This document shows positions 1 through 10,328 of a stretch of DNA of 64,000 bases, one piece after another (the first letter of the stretch is position 1; every line of letters starts with the position of its first letter). This DNA is from Candidatus Peribacteria bacterium (GTDB lineage: Bacteria > Patescibacteriota > Gracilibacteria > UBA1369 > LOWO2-01-FULL-3). The stretch lies in assembly GCA_943356465.1 (NCBI GenBank), contig CALREX010000003.1:110450-174449 (forward strand), read 5' to 3'. The position numbers and the translations under genes are program-made. A model generated the notes under the pieces. It made no database searches, was not told the DNA's origin, and saw only the letters and a program-made list of their open reading frames with translations.

Positions 1-68
1 TTAAATTTTAGTTAAAAATTCTTAAAATCTTTATAAGAAAGTCCATACCATACTAAGCCAACTCCTCC

Positions 69-563
69 TCACCTATCTCTCGTAGTACGTATCCCACTCA
101 AAATATCTTCGATAATCCTATGAAGCACGCGCTCTCTTTCGAATTCTTCAAGATCGAAAGGAACACTGGAAGGTGTTTTTGCCGCTTCACGAAGTTTAGT
201 CATTGCAAACACTTTTAATGCCATTACAATTCTATCCAACATGCCTGCTTTAGACAATAAACCTGCCTCAGCAGTCACAAAGTTCATCAAATCTTCCCCT
301 GCCCTAGCCCACAAATAACCACTTTTCCTATCTACCTGCGTGGTCAATATGACATCAACCTTTTGATTTAATCCATCAATCCACTTAAGCAAATCAGCCT
401 GCTTCGCAAAACCATCTTCTCGAACAATTTTCGTTGCCATCACTGACTTTGCCAATTGATGATCCAATGCCTCACGAAGATATGGATGTAATCTTGACAT
501 AGCTTCCAAAATTTCAGGATCTTCATTCACACCTGAGTCTAATTTTCCTGCTTCAGCAGCCAT
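69..563 (-). CDS. Hypothetical soluble protein, 164 aa
   Basis: I do not recognise this protein. It has no signal peptide or membrane segment. It looks largely alpha-helical and is rich in Leu, Ala, Glu and Lys, with a mixed-charge C-terminus ending in Arg-Asp-Arg. The ATG start lies 22 nt downstream of a good extended -10 box at 586-594, which supports a monocistronic transcript with this start. The next gene upstream (633-1628) is also of unknown function and on the same strand, but this gene appears to have its own promoter. No function is proposed. Confidence 0.7.
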   Translation of the reverse strand: MAAEAGKLDSGVNEDPEILEAMSRLHPYLREALDHQLAKSVMATKIVREDGFAKQADLLKWIDGLNQKVDVILTTQVDRKSGYLWARAGEDLMNFVTAEAGLLSKAGMLDRIVMALKVFAMTKLREAAKTPSSVPFDLEEFERERVLHRIIEDILSGIRTTRDR

Positions 564-585
564 TATTTATTATTTAATTCAATAA

Positions 586-594
586 ATTATACCA
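586..594 (-). promoter_or_regulatory. Extended -10 promoter TGGTATAAT
   Basis: On the minus strand the sequence reads TGGTATAAT, a perfect -10 hexamer with the TGn extension. It lies 22 nt before the ATG of the 164-aa gene. The same motif recurs upstream of many genes in this window. Confidence 0.7.
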
Positions 595-632
595 CAAAAA
601 AGCTAACTATACAACGAACCAAATTCAGATAA

Positions 633-1628
633 CTATCTCTTCCTCACATGCAACTCAGTTGCCAATTTTGCATGGTCAATCGCAGGGTTTACTGTAGAAG
701 GATCAAATTCACCTTTTCCTAATGCCTCAAATCCCAATTCATCAACCAAGAATTTCACCACAGAAACTGCCGTAGATTCAGACATACCGGACAATTTAGT
801 TTGCAGCTCACCTGTCTTTCTATCTGTACCCTCTTCAACACGAAGTTGCTGAAATGGCTGCCCCTTGGGATAAGCCAGATTTGCATAAATCCTGCCTCCC
901 GAAACGACCTGACTCGCCCTCGCAGCAAAAGCATTCCTATAATTTTCAATAGTTTTAGCCTCAGTTTCAGCATGCAGCCTAGGATAAATTGGCATAGTCC
1001 TCGGAGAGAACCAAACAGCGATAGGCCCAACAGGTATCATATTACCAACATGATTCACATCCTCAATACCAAACTGATTCGCAGATAATTTCGCACACGC
1101 TTTTTCAAATTCCTCCCTCTTTTTAGGCGACATTTTCATCAATTGCGCAGCCAAAATCGCCATTGGCACAGACACTATGATTCGGCTCAAATCAACACCT
1201 CTCCTCTCACATATTTCCACAATTTTCGGTAAATTCTGTGTCACAAAAAAATCAACAAATATCTTTCCTTTTTCAGGAATTTCAAAATTTTCCCCAAAAC
1301 AAGCCTCTACATCACTACTAGCCTTATCATTTGCTCCATATCCGGAAAACTCCGTAAATGTCCTGTGGATATTGAACAACAAACCGGCCTCATATTTATG
1401 TCCACTCGCCAAAAGCGCCTGAAGAACAGGCTTAACAGCCATCTGATGTGCAGGATCTTTCTGATCATCAGAGTTCACAACCTGCTTTATATAAGCCTCA
1501 AACTGATTTCTCTCTTCTCCTTTCAAACATTGAAGCAACCTCTCCTCAATAACTGCATTAAAAGCATCGGTCGGATCCTTATAAATATTACTTTCCATCA
1601 AACTTTCAGATTTTTGTACTTCACTCAT
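633..1628 (-). CDS. Hypothetical soluble protein, 331 aa
   Basis: I do not recognise this protein. It has no signal peptide, and the only hydrophobic stretches are typical of a globular protein. Charged helices dominate the N-terminal half, and the C-terminus is basic (His-Val-Arg-Lys-Arg). The start codon lies only 8 nt after a TATAAT hexamer at 1637-1642, so the transcript probably begins at or next to the ATG. A later Met (residue 11) is possible, but the promoter position favours the first one. It shares no visible similarity with the neighbouring unknown genes. Confidence 0.7.
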   Translation of the reverse strand: MSEVQKSESLMESNIYKDPTDAFNAVIEERLLQCLKGEERNQFEAYIKQVVNSDDQKDPAHQMAVKPVLQALLASGHKYEAGLLFNIHRTFTEFSGYGANDKASSDVEACFGENFEIPEKGKIFVDFFVTQNLPKIVEICERRGVDLSRIIVSVPMAILAAQLMKMSPKKREEFEKACAKLSANQFGIEDVNHVGNMIPVGPIAVWFSPRTMPIYPRLHAETEAKTIENYRNAFAARASQVVSGGRIYANLAYPKGQPFQQLRVEEGTDRKTGELQTKLSGMSESTAVSVVKFLVDELGFEALGKGEFDPSTVNPAIDHAKLATELHVRKR

Positions 1629-1636
1629 ATGCCAAA

Positions 1637-1642
1637 ATTATA
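1637..1642 (-). promoter_or_regulatory. -10 box giving a near-leaderless transcript
   Basis: TATAAT on the minus strand ends 8 nt before the ATG at 1628. With the usual 6-7 nt from the -10 box to the transcription start, the mRNA would have a leader of about 0-2 nt. No convincing -35 hexamer was seen. Confidence 0.5.
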
Positions 1643-1712
1643 TATTAGATTTTTTGTAGATTTAAATTACGCATGAACAAAAATCTTAACATCTTTTCAA
1701 AAAAAGTCAATA

Positions 1713-1741
1713 CTGTCATGTCTTAAATAAAAGAATATAAT
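1713..1741 (+). promoter_or_regulatory. Sigma70-type promoter for the 24-aa gene
   Basis: CTGTCA at 1713-1718 (4 of 6 matches to TTGACA) is followed after 17 nt by a perfect TATAAT at 1736-1741. It lies 30 nt before the small ORF at 1772, with a terminator behind that ORF, so this is a complete small transcription unit. Confidence 0.6.
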
Positions 1742-1771
1742 ATTTTTAAATACCTCATAACCTCAATCACC

Positions 1772-1846
1772 ATGGGAAAAGGAGACAACAGAAACGCAAA
1801 AAACAAGAAAGTAAAGAAACCAAAACAGAAGAAGGATAAAAAATAA
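1772..1846 (+). CDS. 24-aa lysine-rich protein with THX-like N-terminus
   Basis: The ORF encodes 24 residues starting Met-Gly-Lys-Gly-Asp-Asn-Arg. The rest is almost all Lys, Asn, Pro and Gln. The opening MGKGD matches the start of the small ribosomal protein bTHX, which is known as MGKGD followed by basic residues; the rest does not match. It is flanked by its own promoter (1713-1741) and a strong hairpin terminator (1864-1895), which argues for a real expressed gene. A role on the ribosome or another RNA is inference from charge and N-terminal similarity only. Confidence 0.6.
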   Translation: MGKGDNRNAKNKKVKKPKQKKDKK

Positions 1847-1863
1847 TCCTTCTGGTTTCTAAG

Positions 1864-1895
1864 AACCGGCCTTACTCATGGTCGGTTTTTATTTA
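1864..1895 (+). terminator. Rho-independent terminator
   Basis: An 8-bp stem AACCGGCC / GGTCGGTT with one G-U pair and an 8-nt loop is followed by TTTATTTA. It sits 17 nt after the stop of the 24-aa gene and in the convergent gap to the PhnA-like gene. Confidence 0.75.
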
Positions 1896-1908
1896 CGCAT
1901 CTGAAAGA

Positions 1909-2268
1909 CTAAACCTTCTTCAAAAACTCGGTCCGTAGCACAATCGCAGCACCATCTAGCCGACAATCGACCTCATCAGCATTGTCGGTTAGTTTGATAT
2001 TCATCACTTTCGTGCCTCTTTTATAAACCGTTGAAGATCCACGAAGTGGCAAATCTTTTATCAAAACAACATCATCACCATCTTTCAAAACAGTTCCATT
2101 ACTATCCTTCACAACCAAAATCGGAGCCTCTTCCTTTTTCCCATGCATACCATCACCACAATTACACTCCTCCATCATTTGCCATTGATTAGCGCACCCA
2201 TCAGTTTCACAAATTCCCATTTCTTCCAAAACGCCGCCACAACCACCTTTGCAAATATAATGTGTCAT
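1909..2268 (-). CDS. PhnA/YjdM-like protein with N-terminal Cys-rich zinc module
   Basis: The C-terminal about 70 residues match the PhnA/YjdM domain (VVKDSNG, GDDVVLIKDL, RGTKV, DCRLDG, a small SH3-like fold). The name alkylphosphonate utilisation is historical, and no phosphonate role is implied. The first about 45 residues carry Cys clusters (CKGGCGG, CETDGC, CNCGDG) that probably bind zinc. This N-terminal module recurs as a separate 54-aa protein at 5701-5865. The gene is transcribed from an extended -10 box at 2296-2304 and appears monocistronic. Its exact biochemical function is unknown. Confidence 0.85.
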   Translation of the reverse strand: MTHYICKGGCGGVLEEMGICETDGCANQWQMMEECNCGDGMHGKKEEAPILVVKDSNGTVLKDGDDVVLIKDLPLRGSSTVYKRGTKVMNIKLTDNADEVDCRLDGAAIVLRTEFLKKV

Positions 2269-2295
2269 AAAAATTTGTATTAAAATACAAAAAGA

Positions 2296-2304
2296 ATTAT
2301 ATCA
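2296..2304 (-). promoter_or_regulatory. Extended -10 promoter TGATATAAT
   Basis: The minus strand reads TGATATAAT, 27 nt before the ATG of the PhnA-like gene. The leader is A/T-rich with no Shine-Dalgarno motif. Confidence 0.65.
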
Positions 2305-2333
2305 CCACATTGATCTCCAACAAATATCAGGAA

Positions 2334-2741
2334 CTACGCAAATCTAGGCTCCCACTCACTAACAATTTCAGCAACAGCCCGATCATGCACAGAATCCAAA
2401 GCCTGCTCCATCTCAACAGATATTTGATAACTTGAGGAACCAAGCGCTATAGATATAGCCCCTCTGACAGCAGAATCACTCAAAAGCCTTTTTTGGTCAG
2501 GAGTTCCAAGTAATCTCATCGCCGTAATTGCCTCTTCGACACCTTGAAACCCTCCAATATGACCTGAGACAGCCTCCGCAGCCAAAGCTCTCACAGCATT
2601 TCTAAAATCTTTAGGTAACCCAAGATATAATCTTTGATAAAGCTCAGGACTACCACTGTTTTGCCTTCGAATAGCATCAAACTCATTTAGATCCAAAGGT
2701 TGAAGTCCTTCAGTTTTTCCTACAGATTGAGTTCCAGTCAT
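2334..2741 (-). CDS. Hypothetical helical protein, 135 aa
   Basis: I do not recognise this protein. It has no signal peptide or transmembrane segment and looks like an all-helical, mildly acidic globular protein, with several Ala/Leu-rich helices between residues 40 and 125. It is the third small unknown soluble protein on the minus strand in the first 3 kb. The spacing to its neighbours (about 65-90 nt) suggests separate transcription. No function can be assigned. Confidence 0.65.
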   Translation of the reverse strand: MTGTQSVGKTEGLQPLDLNEFDAIRRQNSGSPELYQRLYLGLPKDFRNAVRALAAEAVSGHIGGFQGVEEAITAMRLLGTPDQKRLLSDSAVRGAISIALGSSSYQISVEMEQALDSVHDRAVAEIVSEWEPRFA

Positions 2742-2831
2742 AATTTAATTTTATTAAAATACTAAAAGGACACGATTGTAAGCCAAATCGCAGCATACTG
2801 TCAATAAAGTTTTATTCAATATGCCAATCTT

Positions 2832-3473
2832 CTACTGACCTAAAAGTTTATTGAAATTCTTATCCCAGATTTTGAATTGAGATTGTGTAAAAGTTTTACT
2901 TGGATTAAACGATTTTCCTTTGTAAGCCTTCACATCTGAAATTCCATTCATCACCAAATTTGCTACATCATAGCTAAAATTATCTACATTTTTGACATCT
3001 TTATACATACAAGTTGTTGTTTTCTTTGTAGAACCTTTTTTTACAGCAGTAGTACACACATCAGGCACATCAACAGAATCAAGAATCTCATTATCCACCA
3101 AATAATCATGAGCAACCGAAAAATATCTCGCGGCCTCAGCTCTTGTCATAGATTCACTTGGATTAAAATATCCATCTGCATCAGTAAGCATTATTCCCTG
3201 ATCAATAACATAACAAATAGAACTCATATCATCAGGCAAATCCTCATCATTCAAAGCACAAGTTTCAAAATCACCCAAATCTTCATCCTCAGTAATTACA
3301 TAACCGGCAATAGCCGCAGCAACATCAGCACGAGTAACAGGAAGATCTTTAACAACCTTAGTCTGGATAACCTTGGTCATCAGATTAGACATATCAACGT
3401 GAAAACCGGCAAAGGCTCCTACTGCAATCACACCGACCACAACGAACGATAAAACTTTTACTTTCTTATTCAT
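2832..3473 (-). CDS. SLH-domain protein with N-terminal membrane anchor
   Basis: An N-terminal hydrophobic segment (about residues 6-24, VLSFVVVGVIAVGAFAGF) acts as signal or anchor. The rest has SLH-type features: PVTRADVAAAIAG near residue 45, a degenerate acidic linker, then ESMTRAEAARYFSVA near residue 108, and a third weak unit at the C-terminus (FNPSKTFTQSQF). SLH domains bind cell-wall polymers, so the protein probably sits on the outside of the cell. Four Cys residues (CALN, CYVI, CTTA, CMYK) could form disulphides. It has its own extended -10 promoter at 3506-3514. A second SLH protein, a protease, lies at 19828-22206. Confidence 0.75.
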   Translation of the reverse strand: MNKKVKVLSFVVVGVIAVGAFAGFHVDMSNLMTKVIQTKVVKDLPVTRADVAAAIAGYVITEDEDLGDFETCALNDEDLPDDMSSICYVIDQGIMLTDADGYFNPSESMTRAEAARYFSVAHDYLVDNEILDSVDVPDVCTTAVKKGSTKKTTTCMYKDVKNVDNFSYDVANLVMNGISDVKAYKGKSFNPSKTFTQSQFKIWDKNFNKLLGQ

Positions 3474-3505
3474 ATTTTTGTTTTTATTTAAATATTACAG
3501 TACAT

Positions 3506-3514
3506 ATTATAACA
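3506..3514 (-). promoter_or_regulatory. Extended -10 promoter TGTTATAAT
   Basis: The minus strand reads TGTTATAAT, 32 nt upstream of the SLH protein ATG, followed by an A-rich leader without a Shine-Dalgarno motif. Confidence 0.65.
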
Positions 3515-3638
3515 CGAAAACGACACAACCGCAAGCAAATCAACCGAAAATTTATTTAGCCATTATAAGCACTCATTTACTAGTAGGGAAATAACAAATT
3601 ATATATAATCAAACCATAAATTAATTTAAGATTAAAAA

Positions 3639-4979
3639 ATGTTTGAGGAAATTTATATAGGCAGTACAAAAGAATCCGATTTTCTGAAAAATCTTGTACA
3701 AAGGCCAAATGCAAATCTCAGAAGGCTGATAACAAAAAAAGGGGTAACAAATGAAGATATAGAGAAAGGACTTAAAGACAAAACTTTAGAAAAACTTACG
3801 CGCAAAAAAGTTTTAGCATCACTCGATGTAATGGCTTGTGGAATAGGCTTAACAGGAGGCGGAGACTGTGCCGGAATAGCGGATTTATTATCGTCACTCG
3901 GAAGCAATTTAGATCCAAAATTTACAATGCTCGGCATAAAAAATGCAGGAGCCGGACTGATAGTTGATCCAAAAGATTTTGAAAATCAGCTGATAATCAT
4001 AGATCCATTATTGGCGGAAGATTTCAAAGGTCAATCCTCCACTCCATTTGGCTCGGCAAGAGTAAATGCACTCAAGGATAATCCGGAAAACACAAAAGCA
4101 AATATCTCTCCATACAAATTTGTCTACGGAACCGGCGGTGACGATCACCTAGGACTTCTCGCAAGAATCGCAGAAACTTTTCCACAAAAATCCGTCGTCG
4201 GAACTTTCAAAAGCATAGATGGAGATGGATGTATCGACGGAAAACCGGCACAAATGCTCGGATTTAAAACTGCAGTTACAACATACCAAAAAGATTTTTG
4301 GGCGATTGTTCAAAACGGATATACTCACAATCAAACACACGTAGTCGAATTTTTCGGCAGAAAATCAGGCAAATTGGCATTTGAAGCCACCAGAAAATTT
4401 CCAAATAATTTCGATTCACTTCCACATGAAGAAAAAAGAAAAATAGAAGAATTCCGGAATGGAATATTGATTTTAGTTCCGGAAAAACCAACTTCAGTTA
4501 AAAAAATCGCACAAGAAGTGAAAGAGATAAAAGAACGCGAAGGATTTTGTGTAGTCGCAGTAGCCGAAGGATTTATGCCTACAGACATAGAAGAAACAGC
4601 AGCAAAAAGGCAAAATCAGAACATAGACGCATTCGGAAACATCGCAAATCTTTCGGGAATTCGCCATGTCATAATATCAGCAATTCAGGAATTTGCTGGA
4701 ATAAAAAAAGTAAATGAACTTCTCGAAAACTACACTGCCCGCGGCGCAACTCCATGCAAATACGACCAAATAATGGGAGAAAAAATAGGCAAACAAATGG
4801 CAAAATTGATAAATCAAGGCATGACAGGCGGACACGCTGTAGTCTATTTTGAAGGGACAGATGCGGAAAAAGAAGAACCGACGATAGTTCCATTAACAAA
4901 CGTAAGCAATGAAAACACTCTGAATAATTCAAATTTATACAACGATGAAATGCTAAGAGAAAATGGAGTTTTCTGGTAA
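3639..4979 (+). CDS. 6-phosphofructokinase family protein, PPi-type signature
   Basis: This protein belongs to the phosphofructokinase family, which phosphorylates fructose 6-phosphate in glycolysis. Visible motifs are GGGDCAG at residues 73-79 (phosphate-donor loop), GTGGDDHL at about 164-171, the catalytic segment KSIDGDG at 191-197 with Asp194 as likely base, and EFFGRKSG for substrate binding. The second Asp in GGDD, where ATP-dependent enzymes have Gly, is the known hallmark of pyrophosphate-dependent enzymes, so PPi is the likelier donor (inference). At 446 aa it is longer than the 320-aa ATP-PFK and fits the PPi/long clade. A TATAAT at 3604-3609 lies 29 nt before the ATG. The catalytic step is well supported; the donor is not proven. 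Confidence 0.88.
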   Translation: MFEEIYIGSTKESDFLKNLVQRPNANLRRLITKKGVTNEDIEKGLKDKTLEKLTRKKVLASLDVMACGIGLTGGGDCAGIADLLSSLGSNLDPKFTMLGIKNAGAGLIVDPKDFENQLIIIDPLLAEDFKGQSSTPFGSARVNALKDNPENTKANISPYKFVYGTGGDDHLGLLARIAETFPQKSVVGTFKSIDGDGCIDGKPAQMLGFKTAVTTYQKDFWAIVQNGYTHNQTHVVEFFGRKSGKLAFEATRKFPNNFDSLPHEEKRKIEEFRNGILILVPEKPTSVKKIAQEVKEIKEREGFCVVAVAEGFMPTDIEETAAKRQNQNIDAFGNIANLSGIRHVIISAIQEFAGIKKVNELLENYTARGATPCKYDQIMGEKIGKQMAKLINQGMTGGHAVVYFEGTDAEKEEPTIVPLTNVSNENTLNNSNLYNDEMLRENGVFW

Positions 4980-5006
4980 CATAGGCAAAATAATAACAAT
5001 AAAAAT

Positions 5007-5627
5007 ATGTGTTTTTCAGCTCAGGCAAGTTTCATAACAAGCGGTGTCACGGCAGCGGCAGGCATAGCAGCGATCATAAAAGTCAAAAATAAAAAAGAAT
5101 TACCGCTCGCAATAACACCACTTTTATTTTCAGTACAGCAACTCGTCGAAGGCATCCAATGGCTCAGCGACAAGCCTGGCACAATGAGTTTAGCGATGGG
5201 ATATATATTTCTCTTTTTCGCATTCACGCTATGGCCGATATATCTTCCATTCGCAGTATACAAAGCCGAAACAAATGAAAAACGCAAAGAAGTAATGAAA
5301 TATTTACTTGCACTTGGAACATTGGTATCAATAAGTTTAATAATTTTTTTAATAATATCCCCTCTTTCCATCGGATCATCCGGCACATCAATAAGATACG
5401 ATATAGACATCATATATCCGACATGGAGAATAATTCCTTACGTAATCGCTACATGCGGAAGTTGTTTGCTTTCAAGCCATAAATACGTAAAAATCCTAGG
5501 AGTCGCAACACTCATAGCTTTATTCGCATCATGGGCATTTTATTCAAACACATTTGGCTCGGTTTGGTGCTTCTTTTCCGCAGCACTAAGCGCAGTTATA
5601 TACATGCACTTCCACAACAAAATATAG
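5007..5627 (+). CDS. DUF6629-like integral membrane protein
   Basis: The protein has about six or seven hydrophobic segments over 206 residues. Its N-terminus, MCFSAQASF, is the hallmark of a family of uncharacterised membrane proteins I associate with DUF6629. A Gln-Gln-Leu-Val-Glu-Gly-Ile-Gln-Trp motif at about residues 47-55 is also characteristic. The gene starts 27 nt after the PFK stop, so the two may be co-transcribed. The leader AAAAAT has no Shine-Dalgarno sequence. Function is unknown; the family name is from memory and less certain than the membrane topology. Confidence 0.75.
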   Translation: MCFSAQASFITSGVTAAAGIAAIIKVKNKKELPLAITPLLFSVQQLVEGIQWLSDKPGTMSLAMGYIFLFFAFTLWPIYLPFAVYKAETNEKRKEVMKYLLALGTLVSISLIIFLIISPLSIGSSGTSIRYDIDIIYPTWRIIPYVIATCGSCLLSSHKYVKILGVATLIALFASWAFYSNTFGSVWCFFSAALSAVIYMHFHNKI

Positions 5628-5700
5628 AGTACAACAGCTTGTAAATCATACAAACATAGTATACTATACGGCCACTAAAGATTTTTTAACAACTTTCGAT

Positions 5701-5865
5701 ATGACACACTATGTTTGTAAAGGAGAATGCAAAGGAGTTTCAGAAGCACCTGTATCATGCGGCGCTGAGTCTTGCTCACTACACAATCACCCACTAGTGG
5801 AATGCAATTGTGAAGATGGCAGCCACAAAGAAGAAGGGGAAATGAAAGAAGAATCAGCAGAGTAA
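5701..5865 (+). CDS. 54-aa Cys/His-rich zinc-module protein
   Basis: The ORF encodes 54 residues starting MTHYVCKGECKGV, with Cys pairs at CKGEC, CGAESC and CNCEDGSH. It aligns with the N-terminal module of the PhnA-like protein at 1909-2268, which starts MTHYICKGGCGGV and also has CNCGDGMHG. The cysteine spacing points to a small zinc-binding domain. The C-terminus is an acidic tail rich in Glu. A possible -10 box, TATACT, lies at 5660-5665. Conservation of the module between two loci makes this a real gene despite its size. The role is unknown. Confidence 0.75.
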   Translation: MTHYVCKGECKGVSEAPVSCGAESCSLHNHPLVECNCEDGSHKEEGEMKEESAE

Positions 5866-5886
5866 TAAGATTTTTAAAGCAAAAAA

Positions 5887-6438
5887 ATGCTTTTTAAAAG
5901 CTGGAAAAAAAGTGCCATGATTATTATACTCATAATAACTATGGCATTTTTTGGTTGTAAACAAGCTCCGCAAACAATTAATACAATACCAATGCAAATC
6001 ACAAGTTTTGCTTTCAAAAACAACGAAACACTTCCTACAAAATATACATGTGAAGGAGAAAATATAAATCCACCGCTGGAAATTTCAGACACTCCTGAAA
6101 ACGCAAAATCACTAGTTTTGATAATCGACGATCCTGATGCACCTGCTGGATTATGGACACATTGGACAATTTGGAACATCGATCCAAAAACTAAAGAAAT
6201 CAAAGAAAATAGCGTACCCGTAAATTCAAAAGAAGGCATAACAAGCTTTAAAAACACAGGATATGGAGCACCATGCCCGCCAAAAAACACGGGTGTTCAC
6301 AGATATTTCTTCAAAATATACGCAATAGACAAAACACTGGATTTACCGACTTCAACAACATCAGAAAGCCTCTACAAAAAAATAGAAAACTCAATTCTAG
6401 ATAAGGCAGAAATTATCGGACTTTATGCGATAAAATAA
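5887..6438 (+). CDS. PEBP/YbhB-family lipoprotein
   Basis: This is a phosphatidylethanolamine-binding-protein family member (YbhB/YbcL type). Residues 1-24 form a lipoprotein signal with the lipobox MAFFGC, so the mature protein is probably membrane-anchored outside the cytoplasm. Family motifs present are the ligand-pocket DDPDAPAG near residue 81, HWTIWNI near 95, and GYGAPCPPKNTGVHRYFF near 122-139. The length (183 aa) fits the family plus a signal. The family binds anionic ligands and sometimes inhibits kinases or proteases; the role here is unknown. The gene follows the 54-aa zinc protein by 21 nt and converges on the ATP synthase operon. Confidence 0.88.
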   Translation: MLFKSWKKSAMIIILIITMAFFGCKQAPQTINTIPMQITSFAFKNNETLPTKYTCEGENINPPLEISDTPENAKSLVLIIDDPDAPAGLWTHWTIWNIDPKTKEIKENSVPVNSKEGITSFKNTGYGAPCPPKNTGVHRYFFKIYAIDKTLDLPTSTTSESLYKKIENSILDKAEIIGLYAIK

Positions 6439-6545
6439 TAAAAGGACTAAAATGTTCTTGTGAGCGCATTGCGTTTATTTCCTCTAAAGATAGATTCACA
6501 ACAAAAAAAGCTTAAGCTCAAATGAATATTTCCATACTTTTGATC

Positions 6546-7304
6546 CTAGTGATGTGAAGTCGTAGCAATCTTCAAGAACACAAGCGTCAAGAATCCAAAC
6601 ACAAGGGCCTGTATAAATCCTACGAAAATCTCAAGTCCATAAAATGGTAATGGTGCGATGTATGGCACCAAGAAGCTTATTACAAGAAGTAGAACCTCTC
6701 CAGCAAATACATTCCCGAAAAGACGGAATGAAAACGAAATCATTTTTGAAAATTCAGACATAAGTTCAAGAAGTCCTACAAAACATCCGATAGGATTTTT
6801 TAGAGGATTTATGAAAAACTTTCCGCCATATCCTTTTAATCCAAGCATAGAAAAACCAAAAACTTGACACGCCGTAACAGAAATCAAAGCCAATGCAAAA
6901 GTCATATTCACATCAGCAAATGTAGACCTAAAAATCGGCACAAGAACCTGATTACCTTCCTCCACAGTCCAAAAACCGATACTTCCAAAACCTGGCAAAA
7001 GTCCCATCCAATTTGAAATAATTACATATAAAAATATCGTGGTAACAAGAGGGAAAAATCTCTTAGTCTTCTCATCATCTCCAACAATAGGACTAAAGAA
7101 ATCAAAAAGTCCGCCTATCAAAACCTCCATAAGATTCTGAAATCCACCTGGGACAAGTTGATATTTTTTACTTCTCAAAACAAGCGCAATACTCAAAAGA
7201 ACCAAAAGCGTCAAAATAGAAGTAAGATGCGTATTACGAACAGCAAAACTTCCGATCTCAAAGACCGGTTCTGAAGCCAATGTTGGTGGTGCAAACTGAG
7301 CCAT
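6546..7304 (-). CDS. atpB: ATP synthase F0 subunit a
   Basis: Subunit a forms the two proton half-channels next to the c-ring. The 252-aa protein has five or more membrane helices. The essential arginine is visible in FSFRLFGNVFAGE (Arg194), as is the family motif NWMGLLPGFG near residue 98. It is the last gene of the operon, after atpI. In most bacteria atpI and atpB come first, so the order here is rearranged. No clear terminator was seen in the 107-nt convergent gap to the PEBP gene; only a loopless palindrome AGCTTAAGCT beside a T-run is present. Confidence 0.95.
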   Translation of the reverse strand: MAQFAPPTLASEPVFEIGSFAVRNTHLTSILTLLVLLSIALVLRSKKYQLVPGGFQNLMEVLIGGLFDFFSPIVGDDEKTKRFFPLVTTIFLYVIISNWMGLLPGFGSIGFWTVEEGNQVLVPIFRSTFADVNMTFALALISVTACQVFGFSMLGLKGYGGKFFINPLKNPIGCFVGLLELMSEFSKMISFSFRLFGNVFAGEVLLLVISFLVPYIAPLPFYGLEIFVGFIQALVFGFLTLVFLKIATTSHH

Positions 7305-7319
7305 TTTACTTAAATTATA

Positions 7320-7565
7320 TTATTTTTTAGGTTTTCCGAGAACCACTATATCTTTCATCTTCATATATACAACTACAAGCGCCATAACCATTGAGAGTAT
7401 AAATCCTACGAATGTAAATATCGGGAAACTATTCAAATATTTATCCAGCAATATTCCTCCCCCTCCAAACGCCAATATCGGCGTTACAATAAGATATCCG
7501 AGGTTCAATGCAAGTCCGTAAGCAGACCACATTTTCGCATCTTTTTCCTCAGGATTTTTAGACAT
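7320..7565 (-). CDS. AtpI/AtpZ-type F0 accessory protein
   Basis: This 81-aa protein has two membrane helices, about residues 20-40 and 48-68, with the Gly-rich motif FGGGGILLDKYL between them. That is typical of the ATPase gene1/AtpI-AtpZ family, implicated in c-ring assembly or ion transport during ATP synthase biogenesis. It lies between atpC and atpB with 5 and 15 nt gaps, clearly in the operon. Assignment to AtpI rather than AtpZ is uncertain. Confidence 0.82.
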   Translation of the reverse strand: MSKNPEEKDAKMWSAYGLALNLGYLIVTPILAFGGGGILLDKYLNSFPIFTFVGFILSMVMALVVVYMKMKDIVVLGKPKK

Positions 7566-7570
7566 TACAC

Positions 7571-8002
7571 TTATTGGTTAAAGGACGATTTACCTCCCTT
7601 TCTTCTTCTAACTACTTTAAGCCTCGAAAGGGCTCTCTCAAGCTGTGCAACAGCCTCTGCATATGATTCTATATCTGTTCTCTTTTCAGCCATGATTTGT
7701 TTCGCTCTTTCATGAGCCTCCTGTGCACGTTTTTCATCAATCGCCTCAGATCTCTCGGCCGCATCTGTAAGTAAAATAATTGTCTCACCATCGACTTCCA
7801 AAACTCCTTTCGTGACATGAAAAAACTCTTCCTTCCCTGAAGCTTTTATCTTAAGTTCTCCGGCCTTCACAGCCGAAATTATAGGGATATGATGTGCCAA
7901 AACAGTGATCTCTCCATCAACAGTTGGAAAAGATACAGATTCCACCATTCCTTCATAAAGAACTTTTTCAGGTGTAACTATTTTTAATTTTATTTCTTTC
8001 AT
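7571..8002 (-). CDS. atpC: ATP synthase F1 epsilon subunit
   Basis: Epsilon is part of the rotating central stalk and regulates hydrolysis. The N-terminal beta-sandwich is recognisable (IVTPEKVLYEGMVESVSFPT, VDGEITVLAHHIPII). The C-terminal part forms the helical hairpin (residues about 90-130, Ala/Glu/Arg-rich), here followed by a basic tail RRRKGGKSS. The length of 143 aa is normal. It starts 1 nt after the atpD stop. Confidence 0.95.
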   Translation of the reverse strand: MKEIKLKIVTPEKVLYEGMVESVSFPTVDGEITVLAHHIPIISAVKAGELKIKASGKEEFFHVTKGVLEVDGETIILLTDAAERSEAIDEKRAQEAHERAKQIMAEKRTDIESYAEAVAQLERALSRLKVVRRRKGGKSSFNQ

Positions 8003-8003
8003 A

Positions 8004-10315
<2,312 letters not shown>

Positions 10316-10328
10316 CTCAAATAATTAA

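Noticed and set aside
6500-6530. AGCTTAAGCT palindrome with adjacent T-run as terminator of the atp operon
   Set aside because: The inverted repeat has no loop, and the best 4-nt-loop fold leaves only a 3-bp stem, so it is not a convincing terminator.
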